A stretch of DNA of 64,000 nt from Bacteroidia bacterium (GCA_016787895.1 JAEUTN010000020.1:186001-250000), one strand, 5' to 3'. Positions 24,829 through 33,633 are shown, counted from the stretch's first letter. Notes: generated by a model from the sequence alone, not told the origin. A program made the numbers and translations.

Positions 24829-27800
24829 ATGTTAGAAAAGTTCAAAGAATTTAAACCCTCCAGTTGGGCGATAGAAAATAAAATAACGGTTTACCTGCTC
24901 ACCTTATTTATCACGATAGCGGGTATCATGGCTTACAATTCTCTTCCAAAGGAGAACTTCCCTGATATTACTGTGCCTACTATTTTCATAAATACAGTGA
25001 ATGGTGGCAACTCCCCGACAAATATTGAGAATACCATTACCAAACCCATTGAAAAAAGATTAAAATCAATCTCAGGAGTAAAGAAGTTTACAAGCAATTC
25101 TCTTCAGGATGTTTCGGTGATTGTGGTTGAATTTCACACCAACGTGAAAGTGGATGTGGCCAAACAGAAAGTGAAAGACGCCGTTGACGAAGCCCGTACC
25201 GATATGCCGCAGGTGCTAACCCGCGAACCGGCAATAAAGGAAATTGCATTTTCTGAAATTCCGATCATGTATGTAAATGTGGCAGGAAATTTCGAACTTA
25301 AACAACTCAAAAAATACGCAGAAGATCTTCAGGACCGGATTGAAAGTCTAAAAGAGATTAATGAAGCTAAATTGGTTGGTGCACTGGATCGTGAAATTCA
25401 GGTGAACCTCGATGCCTACAAAATGCAGGCGGCCCAGTTGACCTTAACTGATGTACAGCGCGCAATAGGTCAGGAAAACCTATCCATAACAGGTGGAAAC
25501 GTTCCGCTGAACGGAATGAAACCTACTTTAAGCATTAAAAGTGAATTTAAAGATCCGGCTGAAATTGGCAATATATTGGTTTCATCCGCATCCGGTGCCA
25601 AATTGTTCTTAAAGGATTTTGCAGAGGTAAAGGATGGATTTAAGGAGAAGGAAAGTTATTCCAGTTCAAAAGGGAAAAACGTAATTACACTGAATGTGAT
25701 TAAGCGATCGGGAGAAAATCTCATCGATGCAGCAGATAAAATTAAGGCTCTGATTGCCGATATGCAGGAGAATCACTTTCCTGAAGGTTTGGAGGTAACG
25801 ATTAGCGGAGACCAAAGTGCGAAAACCAAAAGTACCTTGCACGAGTTGATTAATACCATCATCATTGGATTCATTCTTGTAACCCTGGTACTGATGTTTT
25901 TTATGGGTGTCACGAATGCGTTGTTTGTGGCTCTTTCTGTGCCTTTATCGATGTTTATCGCTTTTATGATTATGCCAAGCATAGGTTTTAGTTTTAATAT
26001 GATTGTACTCTTTGCTTTTCTGCTAGCACTGGGAATTGTGGTTGACGACGCCATTGTGGTGATAGAAAATACCCATCGTCTTTTTGCAAATGGTAAGCGC
26101 GACATTAAAACGGCTGCGAAGATGGCGGCAGGTGAAGTGTTTATGCCCGTCCTATCCGGAACCATTACAACACTCGCGCCTTTTATACCATTGGCATTCT
26201 GGACCGGCATTATTGGTAAGTTCATGTATTTTCTTCCCATTACACTGATCATTTCCTTGTTGGCTTCACTGGCCGTGGCCTATATTATTAACCCGGTATT
26301 TGCTGTCGACTTCATGAAAACCCATGAGGAGGAAGCCAAGGGCTATGGTAAACTCACAAGAAAGTCAAAGATGCAGTTGATACTTTATGCTTTGGTTGCC
26401 TTGATTGCATATGTGAGCGGGCATGTTGGAGTAGGAAATTTTATTGTGTTTTTAGCTCTCTTTTTGGTCCTGAACAGGTTGTGGCTATACAAAGCAATAG
26501 AAGCCTGGCAGTTTAAAGTTTGGCCGGCCTTTGTGAACGTTTATGTTAGGGCTTTGGAATGGTGTTTGAAAAAACCATGGAAGGTATTGTTTTATGTGTT
26601 ATTGTTATTCATTGGTTCGCTTGTGTTTTTCACGATTCGTTCTCCTAAAGTGGTGTTTTTCCCGCAGGGCGATCCTAACAATGTTTACGTTTACCTGAAA
26701 TTACCTGAGGGAACTGACCCAATGGTTACGGATAGTGTGATGCGATTGGTTGAAAAGAAGGTGTATACTGTGATTGGAGAAAACAACCCGATTGTCGAAT
26801 CCATGATCAGTAACGTTACGATTGGAGTAACGGATCCTGCTGATGGTGACCAAAACTCCTATCCGAACAAAGGAAAGATTGCCATCAACTTTGTAAAGTT
26901 TGAGGATCGGAAAGGCGAATCAACTTCGGAGTACCTTAGCAAACTTCAATCGTTGAAATGGGATTTGCCCGGTGCTGAAATAAACGTGAACAAGGAACAA
27001 AATGGTCCTCCACAGGCGAAGCCCATCAGTATAGAAATAAGCGGAGACAATTTTGAAGATCTGGTTGCAAATGCTGCTGAATTAAAAAAGTTTCTGAATG
27101 AGGCAAATGTGGAAGGCGTAGATAATTTGAAGTCTGACTTTGTAAGCAACAAACCGGAAATTGTTTTTGATATCGACCGCCAAAGAGCCTTAATGGAAGG
27201 CATTTCAACCTATCAGTTAGCCATGGAAATCAGGGGCGCGGTGTATGGTGTTGAAGCCACCAAGTTCAGAGATGTGGATGATGAATACCCTGTTCAGTTA
27301 CGATACCAGTATAATCAACGCGTGGATATTGAAACCATCCGAAATTTAAGAATTACTTACCGCGACATGAATATGGGTGGGCTGGTAAGAAGCGTTCCGC
27401 TTTCAGCGGTTTGCAACATCCGTTACGATTATACGTACGCCGGCATTAAACGCAAAAATAACGAAAGGGTGATCACCTTATCATCAGATGTAAAGGAAGG
27501 TTATAACCCGAATGAAGTCGTTGCCAAACTTCAAAAAGTAATGAAACAGTACACACCAAACGGTAATGTCAACGTGAAGTTTGCCGGACAGGAAGAAGAA
27601 CAAAAGGAAACCATGGCATTTCTGGGAAGAGCCATGCTAATCGCCATTGCCTTAATGATGCTGGTGTTGCTGGGTTTATTTAACTCTTTAGGAAAAACAG
27701 TAATTATTTTATCTGAAATAGTTTTGAGTGTTATCGGAGTGCTGATTGGTGTGGCTACTTTTAAAATGGACATGAGTATTGTAATGACCGGAGTAGGTAT

Positions 27801-28293
27801 CATTGCTTTAGGCGGAATTGTTGTCAGAAACGGAATATTGCTGGTAGAATTTGCCGAATACGCCAGGGCTGGAGGAATGAGTCTTTACAAAGCCACTGTT
27901 GAAGCCGGACGCACCAGAATGACGCCGGTGATATTAACGGCAACAGCGGCTATACTCGGTTTAATTCCTTTGGCTGTGGGTTTGAACATTAATTTCGAAA
28001 CTTTGTTCACAGAGCTAAATCCCCACATTTTCTTCGGGGGTGATAATGTTGTGTTTTGGGGCCCCTTGAGCTGGACCATGATATTTGGATTAATTTTCGC
28101 AACAGTATTAACCTTACTGGTTGTTCCTGCGATGTACCTGATTGCAGAGCGGTTAAAGCGAAAATCAAATGTGATTTTGGAACACTTTGATCTGCCAAAA
28201 GTGGCCATGTACATTCCGTTTTTCATCTTAATTCTTCGTTTGCTGATGGCAATCAAAAAAACCAAGCTGGATTACGGCGATCTGGACCGCTAG
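24829..28293 (+). CDS. RND family efflux pump, inner-membrane permease
   Basis: 1154 residues, about 100 more than AcrB. It has the RND layout: helix 1, large periplasmic loop, helices 2-6, helix 7, second loop, helices 8-12. Helix 4 has the charged proton-relay motif ALGIVVDDAIVVIEN (the paired aspartates, about residue 405). The extra length is partly a hydrophobic insertion between helices 6 and 7 (about residues 510-560, LILYALVALIAYVSG and NFIVFLALFLVLNRLW), probably two more helices, and partly a C-terminal insertion (about 1045-1075). Substrate is unknown; the TetR control suggests a drug or small-toxicant pump. Followed by a strong terminator. Confidence 0.94.
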   Translation: MLEKFKEFKPSSWAIENKITVYLLTLFITIAGIMAYNSLPKENFPDITVPTIFINTVNGGNSPTNIENTITKPIEKRLKSISGVKKFTSNSLQDVSVIVVEFHTNVKVDVAKQKVKDAVDEARTDMPQVLTREPAIKEIAFSEIPIMYVNVAGNFELKQLKKYAEDLQDRIESLKEINEAKLVGALDREIQVNLDAYKMQAAQLTLTDVQRAIGQENLSITGGNVPLNGMKPTLSIKSEFKDPAEIGNILVSSASGAKLFLKDFAEVKDGFKEKESYSSSKGKNVITLNVIKRSGENLIDAADKIKALIADMQENHFPEGLEVTISGDQSAKTKSTLHELINTIIIGFILVTLVLMFFMGVTNALFVALSVPLSMFIAFMIMPSIGFSFNMIVLFAFLLALGIVVDDAIVVIENTHRLFANGKRDIKTAAKMAAGEVFMPVLSGTITTLAPFIPLAFWTGIIGKFMYFLPITLIISLLASLAVAYIINPVFAVDFMKTHEEEAKGYGKLTRKSKMQLILYALVALIAYVSGHVGVGNFIVFLALFLVLNRLWLYKAIEAWQFKVWPAFVNVYVRALEWCLKKPWKVLFYVLLLFIGSLVFFTIRSPKVVFFPQGDPNNVYVYLKLPEGTDPMVTDSVMRLVEKKVYTVIGENNPIVESMISNVTIGVTDPADGDQNSYPNKGKIAINFVKFEDRKGESTSEYLSKLQSLKWDLPGAEINVNKEQNGPPQAKPISIEISGDNFEDLVANAAELKKFLNEANVEGVDNLKSDFVSNKPEIVFDIDRQRALMEGISTYQLAMEIRGAVYGVEATKFRDVDDEYPVQLRYQYNQRVDIETIRNLRITYRDMNMGGLVRSVPLSAVCNIRYDYTYAGIKRKNNERVITLSSDVKEGYNPNEVVAKLQKVMKQYTPNGNVNVKFAGQEEEQKETMAFLGRAMLIAIALMMLVLLGLFNSLGKTVIILSEIVLSVIGVLIGVATFKMDMSIVMTGVGIIALGGIVVRNGILLVEFAEYARAGGMSLYKATVEAGRTRMTPVILTATAAILGLIPLAVGLNINFETLFTELNPHIFFGGDNVVFWGPLSWTMIFGLIFATVLTLLVVPAMYLIAERLKRKSNVILEHFDLPKVAMYIPFFILILRLLMAIKKTKLDYGDLDR

Positions 28294-28306
28294 AAGATCA
28301 TTGAGA

Positions 28307-28339
28307 AAAGCCTTTCTGTATTTCGGAAAGGCTTTTTTG
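28307..28339 (+). terminator. Rho-independent terminator of the efflux operon
   Basis: Stem AAGCCTTTC/GAAAGGCTT with a short loop, followed by a run of six T, 13 bases after the pump stop codon. Confidence 0.88.
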
Positions 28340-28363
28340 TTGCCATGCATTAATGGTTTTTCC

Positions 28364-28561
28364 TTTTCGCTTCGAAAGAGCAAGCTCCTTCTCCGCTTAA
28401 AACAAGTTTTTTTGATTGGTTTTCGATGAATTCTATGCCAGATTAGCTACGCTGATCTGGGTATAGGATGTTGCGAATAGCAAAAGCCTTATTTGCTTCG
28501 CAAATCAGGTTTTTTTGTTTTTTCGCTTCGAAAGAGCAAGCTCCTTCTCCGCTTAAAACAA
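28364..28561. repeat. Two 42-bp direct repeats inside tRNA-Pro tail copy A
   Basis: A 42-bp sequence (it starts TTTTCGCTTCGAAAGAGCAA and ends CGCTTAAAACAA) occurs identically at 28364-28405 and 28520-28561, 156 bp apart. Each contains the hairpin GAGC-AA-GCTC. A diverged version of the first one also stands ahead of copy B, so the duplication inside the unit is older than the duplication of the whole unit. Confidence 0.85.
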
Positions 28562-28609
28562 AAAAACCTTTCACTTTCGTGAAAGGTTTTTGTCGTTCGT
28601 CGGGGTGGC
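28396..28609 (-). repeat. tRNA-Pro 3'-flank duplication, copy A
   Basis: 214 bp that match 29079-29292 with 9 substitutions and no insertion or deletion. Its last ten bases (28600-28609, TCGGGGTGGC on the plus strand) are the 3' end of tRNA-Pro; beyond them the match to the tRNA stops. It holds a terminator-like hairpin (28567-28586), a 14-bp inverted repeat GGTTTTTTTGTTTT/AAAACAAAAAAACC (28508-28521 and 28555-28568) and the hairpin ATTTGC/GCAAAT. No protein-coding gene is visible between 28294 and 28679. Confidence 0.9.
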
Positions 28610-28610
28610 T

Positions 28611-28637
28611 GCTGACGAAGCGCTCGCGCTTGTCAGC
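28611..28637. repeat. Imperfect hairpin next to the tRNA-Pro stub
   Basis: GCTGACGAAGCGC and GCGCTTGTCAGC pair with one bulged base, loop TC. It directly follows the tRNA 3'-end stub of copy A. Confidence 0.75.
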
Positions 28638-28639
28638 AT

Positions 28640-28673
28640 CGAGACAATTTTCCTGGCAGGAAAATTCGTCTCG
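28640..28673 (-). repeat. Strong hairpin behind the GIY-YIG gene
   Basis: CGAGACAATTTTCCTG pairs with CAGGAAAATTCGTCTCG with one bulged C and a one-base loop. It lies 6 bases after the stop of the GIY-YIG gene on the minus strand; it may act as a terminator or protect the mRNA 3' end, although no T-run follows. Confidence 0.8.
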
Positions 28674-28679
28674 ACAGAT

Positions 28680-28934
28680 TCAAGTCTTAGACTTGTATTT
28701 TTTTACAAATTCTGTTAACCTGGTCTTTGATAGATTTTTCAGTTTTTTCTCCAGTTCCATACTTTCGGATCGACTGGTTTTTTGAATCACCAATATTAGT
28801 TCCCAGGGTTTGTAAAGATTAGTGAACCCTTTGTGATTTGAGTTATGGTGTTTAAAACGAGCTTCTAAATCATTTGTTTGCCCAACATAATATTTATCGG
28901 CAGAAATGGAATATAACACATAGACAAAAAACAA
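28680..28934 (-). CDS. Solitary GIY-YIG endonuclease (URI family)
   Basis: 84 residues, the normal size of stand-alone GIY-YIG domains. VYVLYS (4-9) and YYVGQT (15-20) are the GIY and YIG strands. Arg26, His29/His30 and the glutamate in MELEKKLK (Glu60/Glu62) fit the catalytic Arg, His and metal-binding Glu. The start is taken as TTG 28934, because the only nearby ATG is in another frame and is followed at once by a stop. Related proteins cut DNA, but no partner domain is present. The gene lies exactly between two copies of the tRNA-Pro 3' flank, which suggests a link to that duplication. No operon partner. Confidence 0.85.
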   Translation of the reverse strand: MFFVYVLYSISADKYYVGQTNDLEARFKHHNSNHKGFTNLYKPWELILVIQKTSRSESMELEKKLKNLSKTRLTEFVKKYKSKT

Positions 28935-29078
28935 GGCTTCACATAGATTTAATAGTTAAACCAAAATAGCAAAAAATTCTTCTACAGAAATGGAAAATGA
29001 AGTGTACTGCAATCCTTTTTGGCTGATCAATTCATGGTTTTTTCGTCTTTTTCATCGAAAGTGCAGGTTCTATATCCA

Positions 29079-29292
29079 CTTAAAACAAGTTTTTTTGATT
29101 GGCTATCGATGAATTCTATGCCAGATTAGCTGCGCTGATCTGGATATAGGATGTTGCGAATAACAAAAGCCTTATTTGCTTCGCAAATCAGGTTTTTTTG
29201 TTTTTTCGCTTCGAAAGAGCGGGCTCTTTCTCCGCTTAAAACAAAAAAACCTTTCACTTTCGTGAAAGGCTTTTGTCGTTCGTCGGGGTGGC
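29079..29292 (-). repeat. tRNA-Pro 3'-flank duplication, copy B (includes tRNA 3' end)
   Basis: Partner of 28396-28609: 205 of 214 positions identical, no length change. It carries the functional tRNA-Pro terminator, a 14-bp inverted repeat (29191-29204 and 29238-29251) and a perfect hairpin AAAGAGC-GG-GCTCTTT between its arms, where copy A has one mismatch. The stretch from the GIY-YIG start to this copy (28935-29078) contains no further gene. Confidence 0.9.
29237..29271 (-). terminator. Rho-independent terminator of tRNA-Pro
   Basis: On the minus strand the stem CCTTTCAC/GTGAAAGG with a GAAA tetraloop (29250-29269) is followed by TTTTTTTGTTTT, 13 bases after the tRNA. Confidence 0.88.
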
Positions 29293-29356
29293 CAGATTCG
29301 AACTGACGACCTCCACATCCCAAATGTGGCGCGATACCGGGCTACGCTACACCCCG
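29283..29356 (-). tRNA. tRNA-Pro (anticodon TGG)
   Basis: 74 bases on the minus strand. The acceptor stem CGGGGTG pairs with CACCCCG, discriminator A at 29283, CCA not encoded. Anticodon stem CCACA/TGTGG encloses TTTGGGA, giving TGG. The T arm GTCAG-TTCGAAT-CTGGC is normal. Confidence 0.95.
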
Positions 29357-29378
29357 AACTCCTCAATTTTTGAGAGTG

Positions 29379-29408
29379 CAAATATACACATTTTTCCTAC
29401 CCACCAAA
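29379..29408 (-). promoter_or_regulatory. Promoter of tRNA-Pro
   Basis: On the minus strand TTTG (29408-29405) and TATATTTG (29386-29379) are 18 bp apart, the same spacing as at tRNA-Phe. The -7 element ends 22 bases before the mature tRNA. Confidence 0.7.
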
Positions 29409-29485
29409 AAAATGCGATTCATAAAATTGTCTAAGCCGGCAAACAGCCCCGTCTCAAGCGAAATTTAATCGTATTTTTGTCCCCT

Positions 29486-31015
29486 ATGCAGGAGCAAATC
29501 TTAATTCTGGACTTTGGTTCCCAGTATACTCAGTTGATTGCGCGAAGGTTAAGAGAACTGAATGTTTATTGCGAAATCCATCCTTACAATAAAGTACCGG
29601 CTATTACCCCTGAAATTAAGGGGGTGATTTTATCGGGTAGCCCCCACAGCGTGCGGGAAGAAAATCCGCCTAAACCGGAGTTAAATGACATCAAAGGCAA
29701 ATTGCCTCTTTTAGGAGTTTGCTACGGGGCCCAATTTCTTGCACACTTTTTCGGTGGAGAGGTCGGAAAATCCAACTCCAGGGAATACGGCAGGGCGCAT
29801 CTCGAAATTAAGGACAAAACTTGCCCCCTATTTAATGACGTCGTTAATGATTCTCAGGTGTGGATGAGCCACGCCGATACCATTTTAAGTATACCTGCCA
29901 GTTACAAAATTACTGCAAGTACACACGATGTAAAAGTAGCCGCTTTCAGCATTGAAGGAGAAACAAGTTTTGGCATACAATTTCACCCTGAAGTATTTCA
30001 CAGCACCGAGGGAACTAAAATCCTGAAGAATTTTGTGTATGGTGTATGCAAATGCACCGGTGATTGGACACCTTCTTCTTTTATAGAAACAACGGTTGCT
30101 GAGCTGAAAACAAAACTCGGCGATGACCGTGTAATACTCGGTTTAAGCGGGGGAGTTGACAGTACGGTTGCTGCCATGTTGCTTCACAAAGCCATAGGAA
30201 AAAATCTGCACTGTATTTTTGTTGACAACGGCCTTTTGCGTAAAAACGAATTTCAAAAAGTACTGGACTCCTATCAGCACCTTGGTTTAAATGTAAAAGG
30301 GGTGGATGCCAGTGCAAAATTTTATAAAGAACTTCATGGGGTGTCTGACCCTGAGAAAAAACGCAAGGCCATTGGAAAAGTATTCATCGACGTTTTTGAT
30401 GAAGAATCCAAACTGGTAAAAGCCGCTAAATGGCTGGCCCAGGGCACCATTTACCCGGATGTCATCGAAAGCATCAGTGTAAAGGGACCATCAGCCACCA
30501 TTAAATCCCACCACAATGTTGGGGGCTTGCCCGACTACATGAAACTGAAGGTCGTGGAACCTCTCAGAAGTTTGTTTAAAGATGAAGTGAGAAGAGTGGG
30601 GGCCGCGCTTGGATTGGATCCGGCCTTGTTAAACCGCCATCCCTTCCCTGGTCCGGGATTAGCCATTCGCATCCTCGGGGAGGTGACAGCCGAAAAGGTT
30701 CGTATCATACAGGAGGTTGACGCAATTTTTATCGATGGTCTCAAAACCCACGATTTATACAATACCGTTTGGCAAGCAGGTGCTATATTTTTGCCCATAC
30801 AAAGCGTAGGAGTAATGGGCGATGAAAGAACCTATGAATACGTGGTGGCCCTGAGAGCAGTAAGCAGTACGGATGGTATGACTGCGGATTGGTGCCATTT
30901 GCCTTATGAGTTCCTCGCAAAAATCAGCAACGAGATTATCAATAAAGTAAAAGGTGTGAACCGTGTGGTATACGACATCAGTTCCAAACCCCCGGCTACC
31001 ATAGAGTGGGAATAA
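29486..31015 (+). CDS. guaA: GMP synthase (glutamine-hydrolysing)
   Basis: 509 residues, standard length. ATG 29486 is chosen since the conserved [17 protein letters not shown] begins at residue 5. The class I glutamine amidotransferase domain (1-195) has Cys79 in GVCYGAQFL and the His-Glu pair in QFHPEVFHS. The ATP-pyrophosphatase domain has the P-loop GLSGGVDST (about 220), and the C-terminal dimerisation domain contains [12 protein letters not shown]-type and KPPATIEWE motifs. It converts XMP to GMP with glutamine. TATTTTTG at 29472-29479 could be a -7 element, which would give a very short leader. Confidence 0.97.
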   Translation: MQEQILILDFGSQYTQLIARRLRELNVYCEIHPYNKVPAITPEIKGVILSGSPHSVREENPPKPELNDIKGKLPLLGVCYGAQFLAHFFGGEVGKSNSREYGRAHLEIKDKTCPLFNDVVNDSQVWMSHADTILSIPASYKITASTHDVKVAAFSIEGETSFGIQFHPEVFHSTEGTKILKNFVYGVCKCTGDWTPSSFIETTVAELKTKLGDDRVILGLSGGVDSTVAAMLLHKAIGKNLHCIFVDNGLLRKNEFQKVLDSYQHLGLNVKGVDASAKFYKELHGVSDPEKKRKAIGKVFIDVFDEESKLVKAAKWLAQGTIYPDVIESISVKGPSATIKSHHNVGGLPDYMKLKVVEPLRSLFKDEVRRVGAALGLDPALLNRHPFPGPGLAIRILGEVTAEKVRIIQEVDAIFIDGLKTHDLYNTVWQAGAIFLPIQSVGVMGDERTYEYVVALRAVSSTDGMTADWCHLPYEFLAKISNEIINKVKGVNRVVYDISSKPPATIEWE

Positions 31016-31042
31016 TTGGTGTATCACACACAAACGTAAAGA

Positions 31043-32719
31043 ATGCCCAGAGTAAAATCCCTGACATATTTTTTTCTTCTTCCCTTTTTGTTGCAGCTAA
31101 ATCTTGTTTTAGCCCAAAACAAATCCACCAACATTCAGGTTCAGGAGAACCGAAAATTTTACATCCATAAAATTGAGAAAGGCCAAAGTTTGTACGCCAT
31201 TTCAAAGTTGTATGGAGTGAGTGTGGAAGATCTTTACAATTATAATCCTGAGCTTAAACAAGCCGTAAAAGCAGGGCAGGAGATCCGTATTCCTTTTCAA
31301 ACTGTTAATGCTGAGAAAACACCCGGCGTTTCCACGCAAATGGATACGGCCAAATACATCACCCATAAACTGCTGAAAGGCGAAACCATTTATTCCATCT
31401 GCAGAAAGTACAACATCACCGAACGTCAGCTGGCAGCGTATAATCCGGGTTTATCGCAGGGTTTAAAAGAAGGTCAGGTGATTGTGGTTGGAGAAAAAGT
31501 GAAGCCAAAACCGGCGGTAAAATCAGGTGCAGCTTCAAAGGCAGCCCCTGCTCCTAAAAACACCATGGTGGACTCTTCTTTGTTTAAACCTGTTTCAAAA
31601 ACCCGAAAAGAAACGTACAATGTAGCCCTGGCTTTGCCTTTTAAGCTCGATCAAACTTTGAATTTAGATCTCAATGCCATACTTCGCTCAGGTGCAGCAT
31701 TCCCGGCGGTACCTGCATTGGCCACTGACTTTTACCTGGGTTTTCGTTTGGCCATAGACTCACTGGCGGCTAAAGATTTTAATGTCAACCTTGAACTTTA
31801 TGATATTGATGATAAAGACTCTGCTGGATTGATGCGGTTTACCAACGAAGCTAAATTTAAGGACCACGATTTTATATTCGGACCTTTGTATGCCAACGGG
31901 TTTAAATCTATTGCCAAAAAGGCCAAAGAATTTCACATCCCCATTGTTTCGCCCATCACACAACAAAACAAAATTCTCTACAATAACATTTACATTTCTA
32001 AAACCAATCCTTCTCAATTTACCTTGTTGGAGGGCCTTGCCGATTACTGCATGGATTCATTGATGAAGGAGAAATGCAATGTGCTGCTAGTAGCTTCTTC
32101 CGATAAGGACAAAAAGGACGCGAACTTTGTTAGTGCCTATCGTAAATATTTTACGGAGCGAATGAAAGGACTTGACCGCCCTAACAAGGATACACTTCGA
32201 TTGGTGAAAGGCATTGAAGGTGTGAAAGCAGCTTATGTGCCCAATGTCAAAAATATCGTTATTCATTTAAGCACCAATCAGGTTTTAATTTCTGACTTTA
32301 TTACCCAGCTGGCTTTGTTTAAAAAAGATAAGGACCTTGTTTTTTGCGGCTGGGAAAGCAACAGCACCAACGATAACATTGATCAGGAATATCTCAATGA
32401 CTTGAACTACACTTTCCCCTATCAATTTAACCTCATTGACAGTTGTAATGCGGAAGCATTGGTAAAAAGGTATTTGTATTTACAGGGCACCAGTCCCGGA
32501 GAGTACTTTTTTATGGGCTTTGAGGTGGCCTATTATTACCTGAAGAATTTAAAAGAACACGGTCCTGAGTTCGCTCACAAACTGGATCAGTATCCAATGG
32601 ATATGAAACACATGCGGTTTAAATTTTCTCGTCCTGACTTAAGCACTGGCTTTGATAACAGGGGGCTTTACATCTATAAATACAATAACTACCAACTCCA
32701 TAAAACCGGATGGAGATAA
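31043..32719 (+). CDS. LysM-domain protein with periplasmic-binding-protein-like domain
   Basis: 558 residues. Signal peptide residues 1-27 (ends LNLVLAQ). Two LysM peptidoglycan-binding domains follow: about 38-84 (HKIEKGQSLYAISKLYGV) and 108-153 (HKLLKGETIYSICRKYNI). After a Lys/Ala/Pro-rich linker, residues about 190-555 resemble type 1 periplasmic ligand-binding proteins, with VALALPF at the start, DFYLGFRLAIDSL and the FIFGPLYANGFKSIAKKAKEFHIPIVSPIT segment. It probably sits on the cell wall in the periplasm; ligand unknown. It begins 27 bases after guaA and overlaps hemF by 10 bases. Confidence 0.85.
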   Translation: MPRVKSLTYFFLLPFLLQLNLVLAQNKSTNIQVQENRKFYIHKIEKGQSLYAISKLYGVSVEDLYNYNPELKQAVKAGQEIRIPFQTVNAEKTPGVSTQMDTAKYITHKLLKGETIYSICRKYNITERQLAAYNPGLSQGLKEGQVIVVGEKVKPKPAVKSGAASKAAPAPKNTMVDSSLFKPVSKTRKETYNVALALPFKLDQTLNLDLNAILRSGAAFPAVPALATDFYLGFRLAIDSLAAKDFNVNLELYDIDDKDSAGLMRFTNEAKFKDHDFIFGPLYANGFKSIAKKAKEFHIPIVSPITQQNKILYNNIYISKTNPSQFTLLEGLADYCMDSLMKEKCNVLLVASSDKDKKDANFVSAYRKYFTERMKGLDRPNKDTLRLVKGIEGVKAAYVPNVKNIVIHLSTNQVLISDFITQLALFKKDKDLVFCGWESNSTNDNIDQEYLNDLNYTFPYQFNLIDSCNAEALVKRYLYLQGTSPGEYFFMGFEVAYYYLKNLKEHGPEFAHKLDQYPMDMKHMRFKFSRPDLSTGFDNRGLYIYKYNNYQLHKTGWR

Positions 32720-33633
32720 GCAAGGAGAATATTTCTTCCTGGCTTATGGATTTGCAGGACAGCATTTGCTCGGCCCTGGAGATGGCCGACGGAAAATCTG
32801 AATTTATCGAAGAAAACTGGACACGTGATGAGGGCGGCGGCGGAAGAACCCGTGTAATAAAGGATGGCGCAGTACTTGAAAAAGGAGGAGTTAATTACAG
32901 CGCCGTTTTCGGTGAGGCCCCGGAGTTTTTGTTCAGAGAAAAGGAACACAGCGGCGAAAAGGGTATTGCCACATCTTCCAAACCAGGATTTTATGCGAGC
33001 GGAGTATCCATTGTACTGCATCCATTCAATCCTTTTGTGCCCATCATTCACATGAACGTAAGGTATTTTGAAATGGACAATGGCACCCGTTGGTTAGGCG
33101 GAGGAATTGATTTGAGTCCGCATTACATTTTTGAAGAGGATGCGCGTTTCTTTCACGAAACACTAAAGGCGGTTTGCGATAAACACCAGCCGGAATACTA
33201 TTCTAAATTTAAACTTTGGGCCGATGATTACTTTTACATCCCTCATCGCAAAGAAACCAGAGGAATTGGCGGCATATTTTTCGATCGGTTAAATGAAAGT
33301 GCGGAGATGAGTTTTGAAAAAAATATGGCTTTTTGGAAAGAGGTAGGTCTTGCTTTTGCCCCATTGTATACTGAACTCATCAATAGAAACAAACACAAAA
33401 GCTTTACCGAAAGCAACAAACACTGGCAATTGCTGCGCCGCGGACGTTATGCCGAATTTAATCTGGTGTACGATAAGGGTACAAAATTTGGACTAGAAAC
33501 CAACGGAAGAATAGAATCTATTTTGATGAGCCTGCCGAAAACCGCAGGTTGGGAATACAATTTTGTGCCTGAAAAAGATTCTTTGGAAGAAACCACCCAG
33601 AGCCTCTTGCGCAAAGGCATCAGTTGGGCTTAA
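32710..33633 (+). CDS. hemF: Oxygen-dependent coproporphyrinogen III oxidase
   Basis: 307 residues, typical. Family motifs in order: ENWTRDEGGGGRTRVI, GGVNYSAVFG, the metal/substrate segment with MNVRYFE and WLGGGIDLSPHY (near 115-140), RKETRGIGGIFFD, and the C-terminal RYAEFNLVYDKGTKFGLETNGR region. It decarboxylates coproporphyrinogen III to protoporphyrinogen IX with O2 during haem synthesis, so it points to growth with oxygen. Cytosolic. Its ATG lies inside the end of the LysM gene (coupled translation), and its 3' end overlaps a convergent small gene by 14 bases. Confidence 0.96.
   Translation: MEISKENISSWLMDLQDSICSALEMADGKSEFIEENWTRDEGGGGRTRVIKDGAVLEKGGVNYSAVFGEAPEFLFREKEHSGEKGIATSSKPGFYASGVSIVLHPFNPFVPIIHMNVRYFEMDNGTRWLGGGIDLSPHYIFEEDARFFHETLKAVCDKHQPEYYSKFKLWADDYFYIPHRKETRGIGGIFFDRLNESAEMSFEKNMAFWKEVGLAFAPLYTELINRNKHKSFTESNKHWQLLRRGRYAEFNLVYDKGTKFGLETNGRIESILMSLPKTAGWEYNFVPEKDSLEETTQSLLRKGISWA

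Noticed and set aside
28468-28785. 105-residue open frame on the plus strand through copy A
   Set aside because: Runs across terminator hairpins and antisense to the GIY-YIG gene; composition is low-complexity Phe/Ser/Lys.
29126-29381. Two open frames of 65 and 69 residues on the minus strand over tRNA-Pro and its tail
   Set aside because: Again translations of a tRNA gene and its terminator; both duplicate units would encode them by chance.
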